From Lunatimonas sp. (GTDB lineage Bacteria > Bacteroidota > Bacteroidia > Cytophagales > Cyclobacteriaceae), in NCBI RefSeq assembly GCF_020832325.1, contig NZ_JAFIEU010000042.1, positions 124,001 to 188,000 on the forward strand: a DNA stretch of 64,000 bases, in the 5' to 3' direction. This document shows, piece by piece, positions 26,362 to 35,705 of this stretch. The position numbers were made by a program, and so were the translations under genes. How positions within the stretch are numbered: position 1 is the first letter of the stretch; each line of letters begins with the position of its first letter. The notes beneath the pieces were generated by a model. It was given only the letters and a program-made list of their open reading frames with translations, was not told the origin of the DNA and did no database searches.

Positions 26362-27624
26362 AAAAAACGAACCTTCCTCAAAAACCTCGTGGCATTAGGT
26401 GTTACGGCCAGCCCTGGAATTAACTCCTTTGCCCAGCTTCTGTCCGGCGTGGAACATATACCCCCCACGCAGCTTGCCTCGGATGAGGATTTTTGGGCAA
26501 AGATTCGGGCGGGATACAAACTCAAGCCCGACTATATCAACCTGGAAAATGGCTTTTACTGCTTTGTGCCACAGGAAACACTGGAAAATTTTATCCAGCA
26601 CGTTCGGGATGTGAATTTTCAAGGATCCTGGTACATGCGGAACCATCGGAAGAAAGACAAAGATGCAACCGCAGCCCGCCTTGCCGCATTGGGAGGTTGC
26701 AGCCCCGAGGAGGTCGTGATCACCCGCAACGCGACCGAATCACTGGACATGGTCATTACGGGCATCGACTGGAAAGAGGGCGATGAAGCGGTGATGGCAG
26801 AACAGGATTATGGCGCGATGTTGAATCAATTCAAACTCGCTGCGCGAAGGTACGGTGTGGTAAATAAGGTGGTGTCTGTTCCAAACCACCCCCAATCGGA
26901 CGAAGAGATCGTGGACCTGTATGCCCAGGTCATCACGCCAAAGACCAGACTCCTGATGGTTTCCCACATCATCAATATCACCGGTCAGATCCTACCGGTA
27001 CGTAAAATTTGCGACATGGCCCACAGCAAAGGGGTGTCGGTATTGGTGGATGGCGCACACGCTTTTGGGCATTTTCAGTTCAATCTCCCTGATCTGGATT
27101 GCGACTACTACGGATCCAGTCTGCACAAATGGCTAAGTACACCGCTTGGTGCCGGGCTACTGTACGTCAAGAAAGGAAATGCAGAAAAGATCTGGCCCTT
27201 GCTGGCAGAGGGATCCCGCGCACACACTGATATTCACGGGCTGAACCATGTGGGCACACATCCCGCACATACCGACTTGGCCATCAACGACGCCATCGAC
27301 TACCATAATGCCATCGGCGGAGCGCGAAAAGAGGAACGCCTCCGATATCTGCAAACGTATTGGACCAGCAAGGTGCGGGATATTCCCGGTGTGATCGTCA
27401 ATACACCCGAGGACCCTGCGAGATATTGCGGAATAGGAAACGTAGGCATCGCAGGCATGAAACCTGCTGATTTCGCAAAAACACTGATGGATAGGTATAA
27501 AATATTTACCGTTGCGATTGACGGATCAAATGTCCATGGCTGCCGGATCAGCCCAAACCTCTACACGACGCTGGATGAGTTGGATGTGCTGGTAAAGGCC
27601 TGCACGGAACTTGCGAAGGGTTAG
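26359..27624 (+). CDS. Exported class V aminotransferase (isopenicillin-N epimerase-like)
   Basis: 421 residues. The N-terminus (KKRTFLKNLVALGVTASPG) looks like a weak export signal, perhaps Tat-like though without a twin-arginine. PLP-fold marks are present: the aspartate of LVDGAHAFG (Asp231) and the Schiff-base lysine in YGSSLHKWLS (Lys257). The family is fold-type I; substrates include cysteine and small amino acids, but the exact substrate cannot be read. The start codon overlaps the stop of the upstream 31-residue repeat peptide, so translation may be coupled to it. Well supported as a family member. Confidence 0.88.
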   Translation: MKKRTFLKNLVALGVTASPGINSFAQLLSGVEHIPPTQLASDEDFWAKIRAGYKLKPDYINLENGFYCFVPQETLENFIQHVRDVNFQGSWYMRNHRKKDKDATAARLAALGGCSPEEVVITRNATESLDMVITGIDWKEGDEAVMAEQDYGAMLNQFKLAARRYGVVNKVVSVPNHPQSDEEIVDLYAQVITPKTRLLMVSHIINITGQILPVRKICDMAHSKGVSVLVDGAHAFGHFQFNLPDLDCDYYGSSLHKWLSTPLGAGLLYVKKGNAEKIWPLLAEGSRAHTDIHGLNHVGTHPAHTDLAINDAIDYHNAIGGARKEERLRYLQTYWTSKVRDIPGVIVNTPEDPARYCGIGNVGIAGMKPADFAKTLMDRYKIFTVAIDGSNVHGCRISPNLYTTLDELDVLVKACTELAKG

Positions 27625-27693
27625 CAGGCGGATCCTGTAACAAGTCCCCAAAATACCTAGTGAGAAAATTTACTGGGTGAGGGAGTGATTTTT

Positions 27694-28971
27694 TTATATA
27701 GTCTTAAAACGAATGGGATTTTCTGGCTTTATCCTAAGCCACATAATGATCGCCAAGACATTCAATACGGCCCCAATAATAAAAAAAGGCGTAACCGATC
27801 CTGTCCAATCCCGAAGATAGGGAAAAGCCAGCGCTGTAATAAAAGAACCAATATTACCAGCCATATTCATGGTTCCCGAAACAGCTCCAGAGTGCAGTTT
27901 ACCTATGTCATTGCAGAGCGTCCACGAAGGACTGATGGTCATGTCCGCACCAAAAATCGCTATTGATAAAAAGACAATCGAAAAGAATACATCCGTGGAA
28001 TACAGACTAGCAATCAATCCCATAGCTGCCAAAGCAAACCCTACCGTCGCAGGGATTATCCGTGACCATGTAAACCTCCCGCTTGCATAGATTCGGTCTA
28101 CCAACCACCCCGAAAACATATTACCAAATGCACCTGCGATCAAAGGAAATGACGCATAAAAACCTGCTTCTACATTATTGAGCATAAACTGCTCTTTTAC
28201 ATGTGGAAACAGCCAGGTAAGGCAGAAGAAAAAGGTAAAGTTACTGGCGAAATACTGCCCCATGGCTAACCACATATTTCTGGAACCTAACAACGAATTC
28301 ACGGTGAAATGCGAAGGGGTTTCTACCCCGGATTTAGTTCTGGTAATCAAGATTTCCTGCTTTTCGTATGCCGATACCCTGGGGTGGTCTTCCGGATTGT
28401 CCCGGAATAGGAAATACCACGCCAAAGCCCAAATGATACCGAGCAGACCAAGAACAAAAAAGGTACTCCGCCATCCTAATTTGTCAATCACCAAGGCTAT
28501 CAAGGGAAGTGCAAACGCAGCGCCAAACCTGCCCCCTGAAAAATTGATCCCGTTTACAATCCCTCTTTCTCTTACTGGAATCCAATGATAAACCGCTTTG
28601 GATATACCGGGATAAGCACCGGCCTCACCGACCCCAAAAAAAAACCGTACGAAGAATAAGGTAATGAAATTTGTCACAGCTCCCGTTAGTGCTGTAAAAA
28701 AAGACCATAGGCTAACCACTGCTGCCAAAGCCCTTCTTGGTCCTATTTTGTCTGAAAGAATACCCAAGGGCGTTTGGAACAGGGCATACCCTAAAGCAAA
28801 CATAGACAGTACCCACCCAAATTGCTTGTCGCTCAATTGAAGCGCATCAGTCATTGGGTCTTTGGCAACGGATATTCCTATCCGGTCTACATAGACCAAC
28901 ATGGACAATAAAAAGGTTCCCGCCACCATAAAGTACCGGCTTGGAACAAAAGGCTTTTTTGTGAAAGACAT
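27694..28971 (-). CDS. MFS transporter, anion/sugar-acid (ACS) type
   Basis: 425 residues with about 12 hydrophobic segments. The first-helix phrase YVDRIGISVAKDPM and the following DKQFGWVLSMFALGYALFQ, then GILSDKIGPRR (the MFS loop motif), place it in the anion:cation symporter family, which includes glucarate and hexuronate carriers. It is the last gene of the catabolic cluster (minus strand). Together with the four-carbon acid-sugar kinase and the dehydrogenase it probably takes up a sugar acid. The exact substrate is inferred from context. Confidence 0.85.
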   Translation of the reverse strand: MSFTKKPFVPSRYFMVAGTFLLSMLVYVDRIGISVAKDPMTDALQLSDKQFGWVLSMFALGYALFQTPLGILSDKIGPRRALAAVVSLWSFFTALTGAVTNFITLFFVRFFFGVGEAGAYPGISKAVYHWIPVRERGIVNGINFSGGRFGAAFALPLIALVIDKLGWRSTFFVLGLLGIIWALAWYFLFRDNPEDHPRVSAYEKQEILITRTKSGVETPSHFTVNSLLGSRNMWLAMGQYFASNFTFFFCLTWLFPHVKEQFMLNNVEAGFYASFPLIAGAFGNMFSGWLVDRIYASGRFTWSRIIPATVGFALAAMGLIASLYSTDVFFSIVFLSIAIFGADMTISPSWTLCNDIGKLHSGAVSGTMNMAGNIGSFITALAFPYLRDWTGSVTPFFIIGAVLNVLAIIMWLRIKPENPIRFKTI

Positions 28972-29045
28972 GATACTTTGGGTTTATTTGTGGGGAAACT
29001 GCACAATCGAGGTGTAGGTGTCGTCAGCGGCTTGATTATAAATGC

Positions 29046-29696
29046 CTATTGGACGGGTTCGTTGATGAGTTTTTCCTCAATGATCTCCTTTGATCTCGTT
29101 AGATGAACTTTCATAGCCTTTTCGGCCTCTTCGGAATCATTGTTAATGATGGCGTTGATTATGTCTATATGATCCTGAAGAGTAGCTTCTGGTGGTCTGA
29201 TAAGACCAATTCTTTCTATATAGGTGATAAGATTACCCTGCTTGAACAACTTATCTATATACCTGTTACCACATTTTTCCACAATAAAATTGTGGAATTG
29301 GGTATCAGCCTTTTTATAGCTTTCACTTCCTTTCTGTAAACCTTCATTTTCAAAGGGCAGAAAAAAACTTTTCAGTTTTTCAGCTTCTTTCCCATTTATT
29401 CTTTTTGCAAGCAATCCGGCGGCTGTTGATTCCAACGCAATCCTACAATCAAAAATCTCAAGGATTTCCTTATTGTCAATTTCCTTAACTTTGAATCCGG
29501 TTTTATTTTTTGGCTCAATAAGGTTTTCCGCCTCGAGCATGTGAAGAGCCACCCGCAGTGGTGTTCTACTTATACCCAGTTTTGCAGCCAGTTTTTCCTG
29601 AATGATTTTTTGGCCGGGTGCCAAGATACCATTGATGATCAGCTTCCTTAGCTCTCTATACGCCTGAATTCCCAACTCATCATTTTTAAGCATCAC
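29046..29696 (-). CDS. GntR-family (FCD) transcriptional regulator
   Basis: 216 residues. The winged helix at about 8-72 has IQEKLAAKLGISRTPLRVAL, the GntR recognition pattern. The C-terminal FCD domain spans about 78-205 and has the metal/ligand residues expected (FDCRIALESTAAG, then histidines in HNFIVEK and LQDHIDIINAI). It lies inside the catabolic cluster. A near-palindrome TGTGTAC-C-GTATACT is 23 bases upstream of its start, and a better copy lies before the DUF5060 gene, so the regulator likely controls itself and the cluster, with a sugar acid as effector. Confidence 0.87.
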   Translation of the reverse strand: MMLKNDELGIQAYRELRKLIINGILAPGQKIIQEKLAAKLGISRTPLRVALHMLEAENLIEPKNKTGFKVKEIDNKEILEIFDCRIALESTAAGLLAKRINGKEAEKLKSFFLPFENEGLQKGSESYKKADTQFHNFIVEKCGNRYIDKLFKQGNLITYIERIGLIRPPEATLQDHIDIINAIINNDSEEAEKAMKVHLTRSKEIIEEKLINEPVQ

Positions 29697-29719
29697 TTAC
29701 GCTATAAAATTTCCATTTT

Positions 29720-29734
29720 TGTGTACCGTATACT
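29720..29734. promoter_or_regulatory. GntR operator candidate (autoregulation)
   Basis: TGTGTACCGTATACT lies 24-38 bases before the GntR start. It matches the perfect palindrome at 41247-41261 in 12 of 15 positions. Binding is inferred. Confidence 0.5.
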
Positions 29735-29759
29735 AAATAATAAAAATAGCGAATATTCT

Positions 29760-30797
29760 CTATTTTACGCTGTTAATCGGGTAAATTGTTCTTTCATGAT
29801 CCGAATGATAGATGGCTTCAACTACTTTCAAGGTCTTAATATAATCATCAATTTCAGTCTCAAAAGGCGATTCTTCTAAAATTCCTTTTATAAAATGATT
29901 CTGACATGCAAAGACACTGTCACCGGAAAACCCGATTTCCGTAGGTTTAAAAGGCAGTTGATACTGTGGTTCTCCCAATGGTTTGATTGAAATTAGTCCG
30001 TTCGGGTGTAAGGTAAGGCTGCCTTTATCTCCTTCTACCCACATTTCCCCAAAAGTGTATCTTGCATTGTTGTGTGTAGGTTCGTGGTATCGGTTGGCAT
30101 CAAACAATGCGGTGCAACCCGATTTAAATTTAAAAAACACCATGCCGGTATCCTCCCCTTTAATTAGTGGGTTTAAGGTTTTCAAGTGAGCGTAGACCTC
30201 GGAAATCTCCCCTTCCAAATACCTGAAAGTGTCTACAAAGTGAACTCCCGTCTCATGAATCAACAGGCGGGGCATATTTCGAAAATACGGCTGTCTGTCC
30301 AAATACGCATCTTCTCTCCAACCATCTCCCAGCCGCATTTTAAACGTATACTGAAATATTTTTTTCCCGATAGTGCCTGCCTGAATAACCGATTTGATCT
30401 CCCTATACCAAGGTTGAAACCTCCAGTTTTCATGCACCATAAAACGGATGTCCTCTCCCCTAACCAGTTCTCGGATTTCTTTTGCCTCTTTAAATGTGTC
30501 AGCCAACGGCTTTTGACAGATGATATGAATGCCCTTCGCGATTGCGGACTTGATGATGGGCTTATGTGTGACCGGAGGAGTAACAATATCAACAAAGTCA
30601 GGCTGATGGGCTGCAAACATTACATTTACATCCCCATATACATTTGGAATGTCATAGTGATTCGCATATAACTTTGCCTTTTGAACATCTTTGTCACAAA
30701 CAGCCACTATTTCTATGTCAGGCATCCTTGACCATGCGTCTCCATGAAACCGGCTAAAATATCCGGCACCAACAATTACCCCTTTAAGTTTTTTCAT
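29760..30797 (-). CDS. Gfo/Idh/MocA-family oxidoreductase
   Basis: 345 residues. The Rossmann start is GVIVGAGYFSRFHGDAW (about 5-22), followed by CDKDVQKAKLYANHY. The phrase ICQKPLADTFKEAKEI (about 92-107) with its conserved lysine-proline is the family mark, and the second domain (about 130-330) is the usual mixed beta sheet. Members reduce or oxidise sugar-type substrates with NAD(P). Its stop region overlaps none, but its start overlaps the kinase gene stop by 4 bases. The substrate is not predictable from sequence alone; the setting suggests a sugar acid or derived compound. Confidence 0.9.
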   Translation of the reverse strand: MKKLKGVIVGAGYFSRFHGDAWSRMPDIEIVAVCDKDVQKAKLYANHYDIPNVYGDVNVMFAAHQPDFVDIVTPPVTHKPIIKSAIAKGIHIICQKPLADTFKEAKEIRELVRGEDIRFMVHENWRFQPWYREIKSVIQAGTIGKKIFQYTFKMRLGDGWREDAYLDRQPYFRNMPRLLIHETGVHFVDTFRYLEGEISEVYAHLKTLNPLIKGEDTGMVFFKFKSGCTALFDANRYHEPTHNNARYTFGEMWVEGDKGSLTLHPNGLISIKPLGEPQYQLPFKPTEIGFSGDSVFACQNHFIKGILEESPFETEIDDYIKTLKVVEAIYHSDHERTIYPINSVK

Positions 30798-32182
30798 CCA
30801 CCCATCTTATTATCTATAAACAAATCATAAACCTGGGCTAAACTCTTTTCATCCCCGACATTTCCCGGAAAAACAACATACGGAGTTTCAGGAAATCTGG
30901 TCTCCTCACCTAGCTCCCACACTGGAACTCCGGGAATTACCTGTCCCAAAACGATGGCTCTTTTCATCCCTAATCCTTTTACAGCAATGTCGTTGGATGT
31001 AATGCCACCTTTGGCAATTATAAAAGCCGGCTGGAAGTTGATGTTAGCAACCAATTGAACCAAAAAACTGGTTACCTTTTCCCCAATAGCAAGGCTCTCT
31101 TCTGCGTTGGCTCCCGAAATCAGTTCCCGGGAAGTATATACCACCACATCAATTCCTTTTTTTAATTCTTTCTCAATTTTTTCCACCAAAACATTCATGT
31201 ACGTTTCTATAGTACCCGAATCATTTACGATGGAATCAACGGAGATAGAAATTGGTAAAACCCCCTCTTTTTCTAACAGGAGCTCCAATTGCGAAGTTGA
31301 TTTTTTTATATAGGATCCCACGATAGTCAAGCCCCCTTTTGACGCTCCGGATACATTTTTGGGCTTCCACGACTTTGCTGCTATGCCGGCAAACGCGGAA
31401 ACAAAGGAAGCCGCAGTTCGAAAATTAAACCCTTTTCCTTCTTTAATCAACGCATGAATTGCCAGACAGGTCATTTCCAGATCCCGATAAGATCTGCTGT
31501 TGATGACCATGATATCATTGGGCTGCAATGCATTAAGCCTTTCTGATATCACTTCAACGCCAGCATGAATGTCCTCAAGAGAAAGGCTTTTCACATCCTG
31601 TTGTTTAATGCTACCTAGGGACTTTTCTTCTATCCACTTGGTCAAATCAGAGTTGACATATCCAAAGCTTTTATCTTGGGCGAAAACTGTCTCCGCAACG
31701 GGGATTTTCTTTTCGCCTTCCATGATATAATGCACGTTATTTTCGGTTATCCGTCCTCCTTCAAAAAATGCCGGAGTTAAAAAAACCGGCATGTTGCCTA
31801 TGCCTGCTGACTGACTTAAGGCAATTACTTCTGAGGGGAAATATCCTCTGAGGGTGGAATCACTTCTGCTGACAATCATGAATTTCCTGCCGGTGATCAT
31901 TGATGCCTTGCGTAAGTTCTGACCTATCTCATTAGCCCGGGATGTCGCCGCCTCCTTGGGAAGGCTTCGGGTGTTAGCGAGTACAAAAAATAGAGGTGTC
32001 TTTAGGTTGAATTCATGAATAAATGCATCCGCTGACCAATCGCCCAACACAGGCACGTCATGCGCAGTCTGGGTGCCAGTAGGATCATCGTCTACAATGA
32101 CCAATGACATCTGCTGCTCATGAAACAAAGTCTTTATTCTTCCTTCTAACGGCCTTTCAAGTGGGTCGTATTTTTCCATCAT
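30794..32182 (-). CDS. Four-carbon acid-sugar kinase (DUF1537/OtnK-like)
   Basis: 462 residues, usual length. The N-terminal domain has LVIVDDDPTGTQTAHDVPVL (about 25-45) and SRSDSTLRGYFPSEV, both conserved in this family. The C-terminal nucleotide-binding domain has AFIIAKGGITSNDIAVKGL and ends GDEKSLAQVYDLF. DUF1537 kinases phosphorylate D-threonate, D-erythronate or L-threonate at C4. In the known pathway the 4-phosphate is then oxidised and decarboxylated to dihydroxyacetone phosphate. The following oxidation step here would be done by a LeuB/tartrate-type enzyme or the Gfo-type enzyme. Confidence 0.92.
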   Translation of the reverse strand: MMEKYDPLERPLEGRIKTLFHEQQMSLVIVDDDPTGTQTAHDVPVLGDWSADAFIHEFNLKTPLFFVLANTRSLPKEAATSRANEIGQNLRKASMITGRKFMIVSRSDSTLRGYFPSEVIALSQSAGIGNMPVFLTPAFFEGGRITENNVHYIMEGEKKIPVAETVFAQDKSFGYVNSDLTKWIEEKSLGSIKQQDVKSLSLEDIHAGVEVISERLNALQPNDIMVINSRSYRDLEMTCLAIHALIKEGKGFNFRTAASFVSAFAGIAAKSWKPKNVSGASKGGLTIVGSYIKKSTSQLELLLEKEGVLPISISVDSIVNDSGTIETYMNVLVEKIEKELKKGIDVVVYTSRELISGANAEESLAIGEKVTSFLVQLVANINFQPAFIIAKGGITSNDIAVKGLGMKRAIVLGQVIPGVPVWELGEETRFPETPYVVFPGNVGDEKSLAQVYDLFIDNKMGG

Positions 32183-32192
32183 TAACTGGTTT

Positions 32193-32831
32193 TTAGTTCA
32201 GCGGTTTTGCAATTACCCTGGCTGGTGCGCCATCTCCTCCACCTACTTTTAAGGGCAAGACCATAAGTTCGACTTCGTCTGTTTGTATCTCCTCCAAGTT
32301 ACAGATTCCTTCTACAATGATGATCTTACCGGAAAACAATATCCGATGAATCCGTGTAACCTCCTGCAAATCATTTACATTCGCAACAGAAGGGGGTTCG
32401 ACAACTATCATTTTAATACCTCTTTCTACTAACCAATTGGCAAGTTCCTCACTGATTCTTGGCAATTCGTTTCTGTATTTTTCCATGGAAGTCCTAGCGT
32501 ATTGGCTCCATCCAGTATGAATAATCAGGCTATCCCCGGTTTTAAGCTCTTCCCTCAACGGGCCCAAATCGCTGACTTGGATCAAAGCGGAAGGCAGGAT
32601 TCCTGTCAAGTCAAGGATTCGTGCATAGCCCATCAAATTCGCCAATGGGATCTGATCAATAGTCGGCCCGTCTACGCCAAAGTGAATTGGGGCATCCATG
32701 TGAGTTCCTGAGTGGCTATACATTTCAATCGTTGTAGCATTCCATCCGTCTTTTTCCAGATTCTTAGCCTCCCGAAGATTCACTCCCGGCATCTCCGGAT
32801 GGATGGTTTGCGTGAGATCAATCCATTCCAT
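32193..32831 (-). CDS. Cyclase-family (kynurenine formamidase-like) hydrolase
   Basis: 212 residues. The metal-binding motif HSGTHMDAPIHF is at 40-51, and the remaining conserved histidine/glutamate region is near HTGWSQYARTS and VVEPPSV. Members are metal-dependent amide or lactone hydrolases. It is encoded between the acid-sugar kinase and the dehydrogenase with gaps of 3-10 bases, so it is part of the operon. A lactone or amide hydrolysis step ahead of the kinase would fit; the actual substrate is unknown. Confidence 0.85.
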   Translation of the reverse strand: MEWIDLTQTIHPEMPGVNLREAKNLEKDGWNATTIEMYSHSGTHMDAPIHFGVDGPTIDQIPLANLMGYARILDLTGILPSALIQVSDLGPLREELKTGDSLIIHTGWSQYARTSMEKYRNELPRISEELANWLVERGIKMIVVEPPSVANVNDLQEVTRIHRILFSGKIIIVEGICNLEEIQTDEVELMVLPLKVGGGDGAPARVIAKPLN

Positions 32832-32834
32832 TTT

Positions 32835-33893
32835 TTACTGGTTTAACACGGAGATTACATTTTCCGCAAATTCACTGGTAGAAGCAGTGCCTCCAAGATC
32901 TTTGGTTTTTATGCCTTTTTCGAAAACATTTTCAACAGCATTTATGATATGATTAGCCGCCTCGTGTTCACCAAGGTGTTCTAACAACAAGGCTCCAGAC
33001 CAAATCGTACCTACCGGATTGGCTATTCCTTTTCCGGCAATGTCAGGGGCAGACCCGTGAATGGGTTCAAACATGGATGGAAATTCTTTTTCAGGATTGA
33101 GGTTGCCGCTTCCGCCTAAGCCCAAGCTGCCCATGATACCTCCACCAAGATCACTTAAAATGTCCCCAAAAAGATTGGTTGTAAGTATTACGTCAAAATA
33201 CTCCGGATGCAGGATAAAGTTGGCACTGGCGTTGTCTATATACATTTTCTCCAGTTTGACATCGGGGTACTGTTCAGAAACCTCTGAAATAACCGAATCC
33301 CAGTATTTTAAGCTATGGATCAAGGTATTGGATTTGGTCACATTAGTGACTTTTTTTCGCCTTTTTTGTGCCAATTGAAAAGCAAAATGAGCGACCCGTT
33401 CTATACCTTTACGGGTGAAAATGCTTGTATCTGTTGCTAATCCCTCGGGGCTTTCCGGTCGGAAAAAAGCACCGGACTGTACAAATTCCCCTTCATTGTT
33501 TTCGCGGATCACCACAAAATCAATTTCCTTTGAAGTTTTATTTCGAAGTGGGCTTTCCAGCCCCTTAAACAATTTCACAGGTCTATAATTCACATATTGC
33601 TGAAAGGCCGTCCGTACTTTAAAGGTGTATAATTTGGCCGGTAGCGTATCATCTACCTCCGTCAATCCGACAGCACCAAAAAAAACGGCATCAAAAGATT
33701 TCAATGTCTCCAAGCCATCTTCCGGCATAAACGCCCCTTCCTTAATATACCTGCCCGCTCCCCAATCAAAGAATGTATAGTTTAAATTAAAGCCGAACCT
33801 ATTTGCTGCTGCCTCTAGAACTTTAAGGGCTGCGGGTATGATTTCATGGCCAATGCCATCGCCAGGGACTATTGCTAATTGATAGGTTTTCAT
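32835..33893 (-). CDS. LeuB/tartrate-dehydrogenase-type oxidative decarboxylase
   Basis: 352 residues. The start KTYQLAIVPGDGIGHEIIP and the later FVVIRENNEGEF, NVTKSNTL and DILSDLGGGIMGSLGLGGSGN belong to the isopropylmalate/isocitrate/tartrate dehydrogenase family, which uses NAD and Mn/Mg. The form with RENNEGEF rather than the LeuB RELTGG fits tartrate dehydrogenase/D-malate-type enzymes. In this cluster it probably oxidises and decarboxylates an acid-sugar or its phosphate, taking the place that PdxA2 has in the D-threonate pathway. The family is certain; the substrate is inference. Confidence 0.9.
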   Translation of the reverse strand: MKTYQLAIVPGDGIGHEIIPAALKVLEAAANRFGFNLNYTFFDWGAGRYIKEGAFMPEDGLETLKSFDAVFFGAVGLTEVDDTLPAKLYTFKVRTAFQQYVNYRPVKLFKGLESPLRNKTSKEIDFVVIRENNEGEFVQSGAFFRPESPEGLATDTSIFTRKGIERVAHFAFQLAQKRRKKVTNVTKSNTLIHSLKYWDSVISEVSEQYPDVKLEKMYIDNASANFILHPEYFDVILTTNLFGDILSDLGGGIMGSLGLGGSGNLNPEKEFPSMFEPIHGSAPDIAGKGIANPVGTIWSGALLLEHLGEHEAANHIINAVENVFEKGIKTKDLGGTASTSEFAENVISVLNQ

Positions 33894-33939
33894 ATGTTTT
33901 TTTTATTATGTAGATGCACTTTTTAGTATAGTTTTTTTT

Positions 33940-34569
33940 TTATTGTGGTAAAAATTCAATATTGTTACTCCATCTAGCCCGGGCGTACCCGAATCCGTCA
34001 CCTTCAGGAACCAAGCCATTTGAGTGGGGCAGAAATTCAACCTGTATTTTACATCCACGAACCATGGCCACATCCTTAACCTCTACGACATGGGGAGCAT
34101 ACTCCGGGATATCCTTACCGTATATTCTGGGATTTTGAAATTCAAGCACCTGCTTATCATCAATACGAACCTTATAGGAACTTTCTCCGTCTGATTCTAA
34201 CAAGGATGTAAAACGAATGGTGTAAATTCCCGTTAGGAGTTCAAACGAAGTGGTGGCAGCAGCCCATTTATCAGTTGGTTGCTCAACGGTGTTAATGGCA
34301 ATGGCATCCCTGACCTTGTCATAATAAGCTGGAGAAAAGCCGTTTATTTTCAAATTCCATTTTTCGGAATCAGAAAGACTATTCTCCGAGGTGGTAACAT
34401 ATTCTGGATGCCATGCCGACCCTTCCTTTTGTTTGATTATTTGATCTTGAATAGATGGATATCCATCAAATTGTTTCCCCAGCCCAGTATCGCAGGGGAT
34501 ACCGGTGGTCCATTGATGCAATACCGCTAGCGAAAAGGATAAGATTAAAGTTACGATATTGGAGCTCAT
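33940..34569 (-). CDS. Exported protein with a PA14-like beta domain, unknown
   Basis: 209 residues with a signal-like hydrophobic N-terminus (NIVTLILSFSLAVL). The remainder has a beta-sandwich look: FELLTGIYTIRFTSLLESDG, then YKVRIDDKQVLEF and VEVKDVAMVRGCKIQVEFLP. This pattern (a ligand-binding sandwich that ends with a 'GxGYARARW' phrase) is like small carbohydrate-binding or PA14-type modules. No catalytic residue is visible. Its 36-base gap to the next gene and the same strand fit the operon. Function not recognised. Confidence 0.5.
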   Translation of the reverse strand: MSSNIVTLILSFSLAVLHQWTTGIPCDTGLGKQFDGYPSIQDQIIKQKEGSAWHPEYVTTSENSLSDSEKWNLKINGFSPAYYDKVRDAIAINTVEQPTDKWAAATTSFELLTGIYTIRFTSLLESDGESSYKVRIDDKQVLEFQNPRIYGKDIPEYAPHVVEVKDVAMVRGCKIQVEFLPHSNGLVPEGDGFGYARARWSNNIEFLPQ

Positions 34570-34604
34570 AGGTTATTTCCAAAAACCAATTTGTTCTGTT
34601 TAAA

Positions 34605-35705
34605 TTAGTAGGTACCTCCTGTAATCTCTTTGACCAAGTCAAAGAACCCTTGTTTCCGCTCGGAATTGATCCCCCAATCCACGGGTACGCTTTGGTAACC
34701 CTCCTCGAACGGTTCTCCATTCCTTCGGTAGTCAAAGAATCCCCAAGAAACATAATTTTCCACCGCCACGGTAAAATTGTTTCTTTCCTTATCAAAATCG
34801 TAATGGTCATCCTCGTTGACTACCACCGGCATGGGCCTGAACCCTTCCACCTTGCGGGTATTTTCGATTAGCTTTTCCATCATCTCGGTTGTCCTCACCC
34901 CATTGCCATGAATCAGAATAAAATCAGCTGACTTCACCACATTGGGCTTGGGAGGAGTATTTCCTTTATAGCTGGTGCTAACCAACAACCTTCTGCCGTT
35001 TTGCTCCATGCTTTTTACCAACTCGATGAGCTCGTGGACCCTAGCCGGTTTAAGGATTTCATGGTCATAGGCGTTTACATCACATTCGTTGTTGACTTCT
35101 ATCAACACATTTTCATAACCTTCTTCCAAAACCCAATTCACCGAATTTTTTACCGCATTGATCACTGCTTGTTCATCATCCAGATTTTGGTCCTGCCCAA
35201 AATAAAAAATACCCAGTATAACCACCATTTCCAAATCATCCGCTTTGTCCAAAATCAACTTCAGCCGATCCATAAAAGGCTGTCTTAAACGGCCATCGGG
35301 GTAAAAGGCGGAATTGAGCCACTCCTTATTCCCATACCCGGTAGGACTTCCTCCCTGTAAATTCATGGTGAATGAATTCATCCCATACGATTTCCATTCG
35401 TCCATGGCTGCCACAAATTCAGCTGTATTTCTATCCGGATCCCACTCGCCGGTATCCGGATAGCCAAACAATTCTCTGGTCTCCGGATTAAGGTCGTCAA
35501 AGATGCCCTGCACCATTCGGGAATTCATTAGCAACCCCTCGATTTTGTTGCCCTTCCAGGTTCTGCCTTCGTAGGTAGGTTTGCCATTTACATAAAAGGA
35601 TTCACCCTCGATGGTAACAACAGTCTTTTTTGGGGCAGGATGGAAAGCAAATAAAAGCAAAGATAGGCTTAATAGGGGCAGCATTAAATAGGTTATTTTT
35701 TTCAT
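34605..35705 (-). CDS. Exported GH-A clan (GH5-like) glycoside hydrolase candidate
   Basis: 366 residues with signal peptide (MKKITYLMLPLLSLSLLLFA). A (beta/alpha)8 barrel is suggested by repeated barrel phrases (GMNSFTMNLQGG, VVILGIFYFG). The acid/base glutamate is in EVNNECD (Glu207), the nucleophile candidate in VVVNEDDH (Glu298); this N-E / E arrangement at strands 4 and 7 is that of clan GH-A. The closest match by eye is GH5 or related, but the sequence is divergent. It sits in the cluster upstream of the metabolic genes. Substrate unknown. Confidence 0.65.
   Translation of the reverse strand: MKKITYLMLPLLSLSLLLFAFHPAPKKTVVTIEGESFYVNGKPTYEGRTWKGNKIEGLLMNSRMVQGIFDDLNPETRELFGYPDTGEWDPDRNTAEFVAAMDEWKSYGMNSFTMNLQGGSPTGYGNKEWLNSAFYPDGRLRQPFMDRLKLILDKADDLEMVVILGIFYFGQDQNLDDEQAVINAVKNSVNWVLEEGYENVLIEVNNECDVNAYDHEILKPARVHELIELVKSMEQNGRRLLVSTSYKGNTPPKPNVVKSADFILIHGNGVRTTEMMEKLIENTRKVEGFRPMPVVVNEDDHYDFDKERNNFTVAVENYVSWGFFDYRRNGEPFEEGYQSVPVDWGINSERKQGFFDLVKEITGGTY

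Noticed and set aside
34466-34810. Open frame spanning the end of the GH5-like gene and the next gene
   Set aside because: It is out of frame with both real genes and has a coding-unlike composition.
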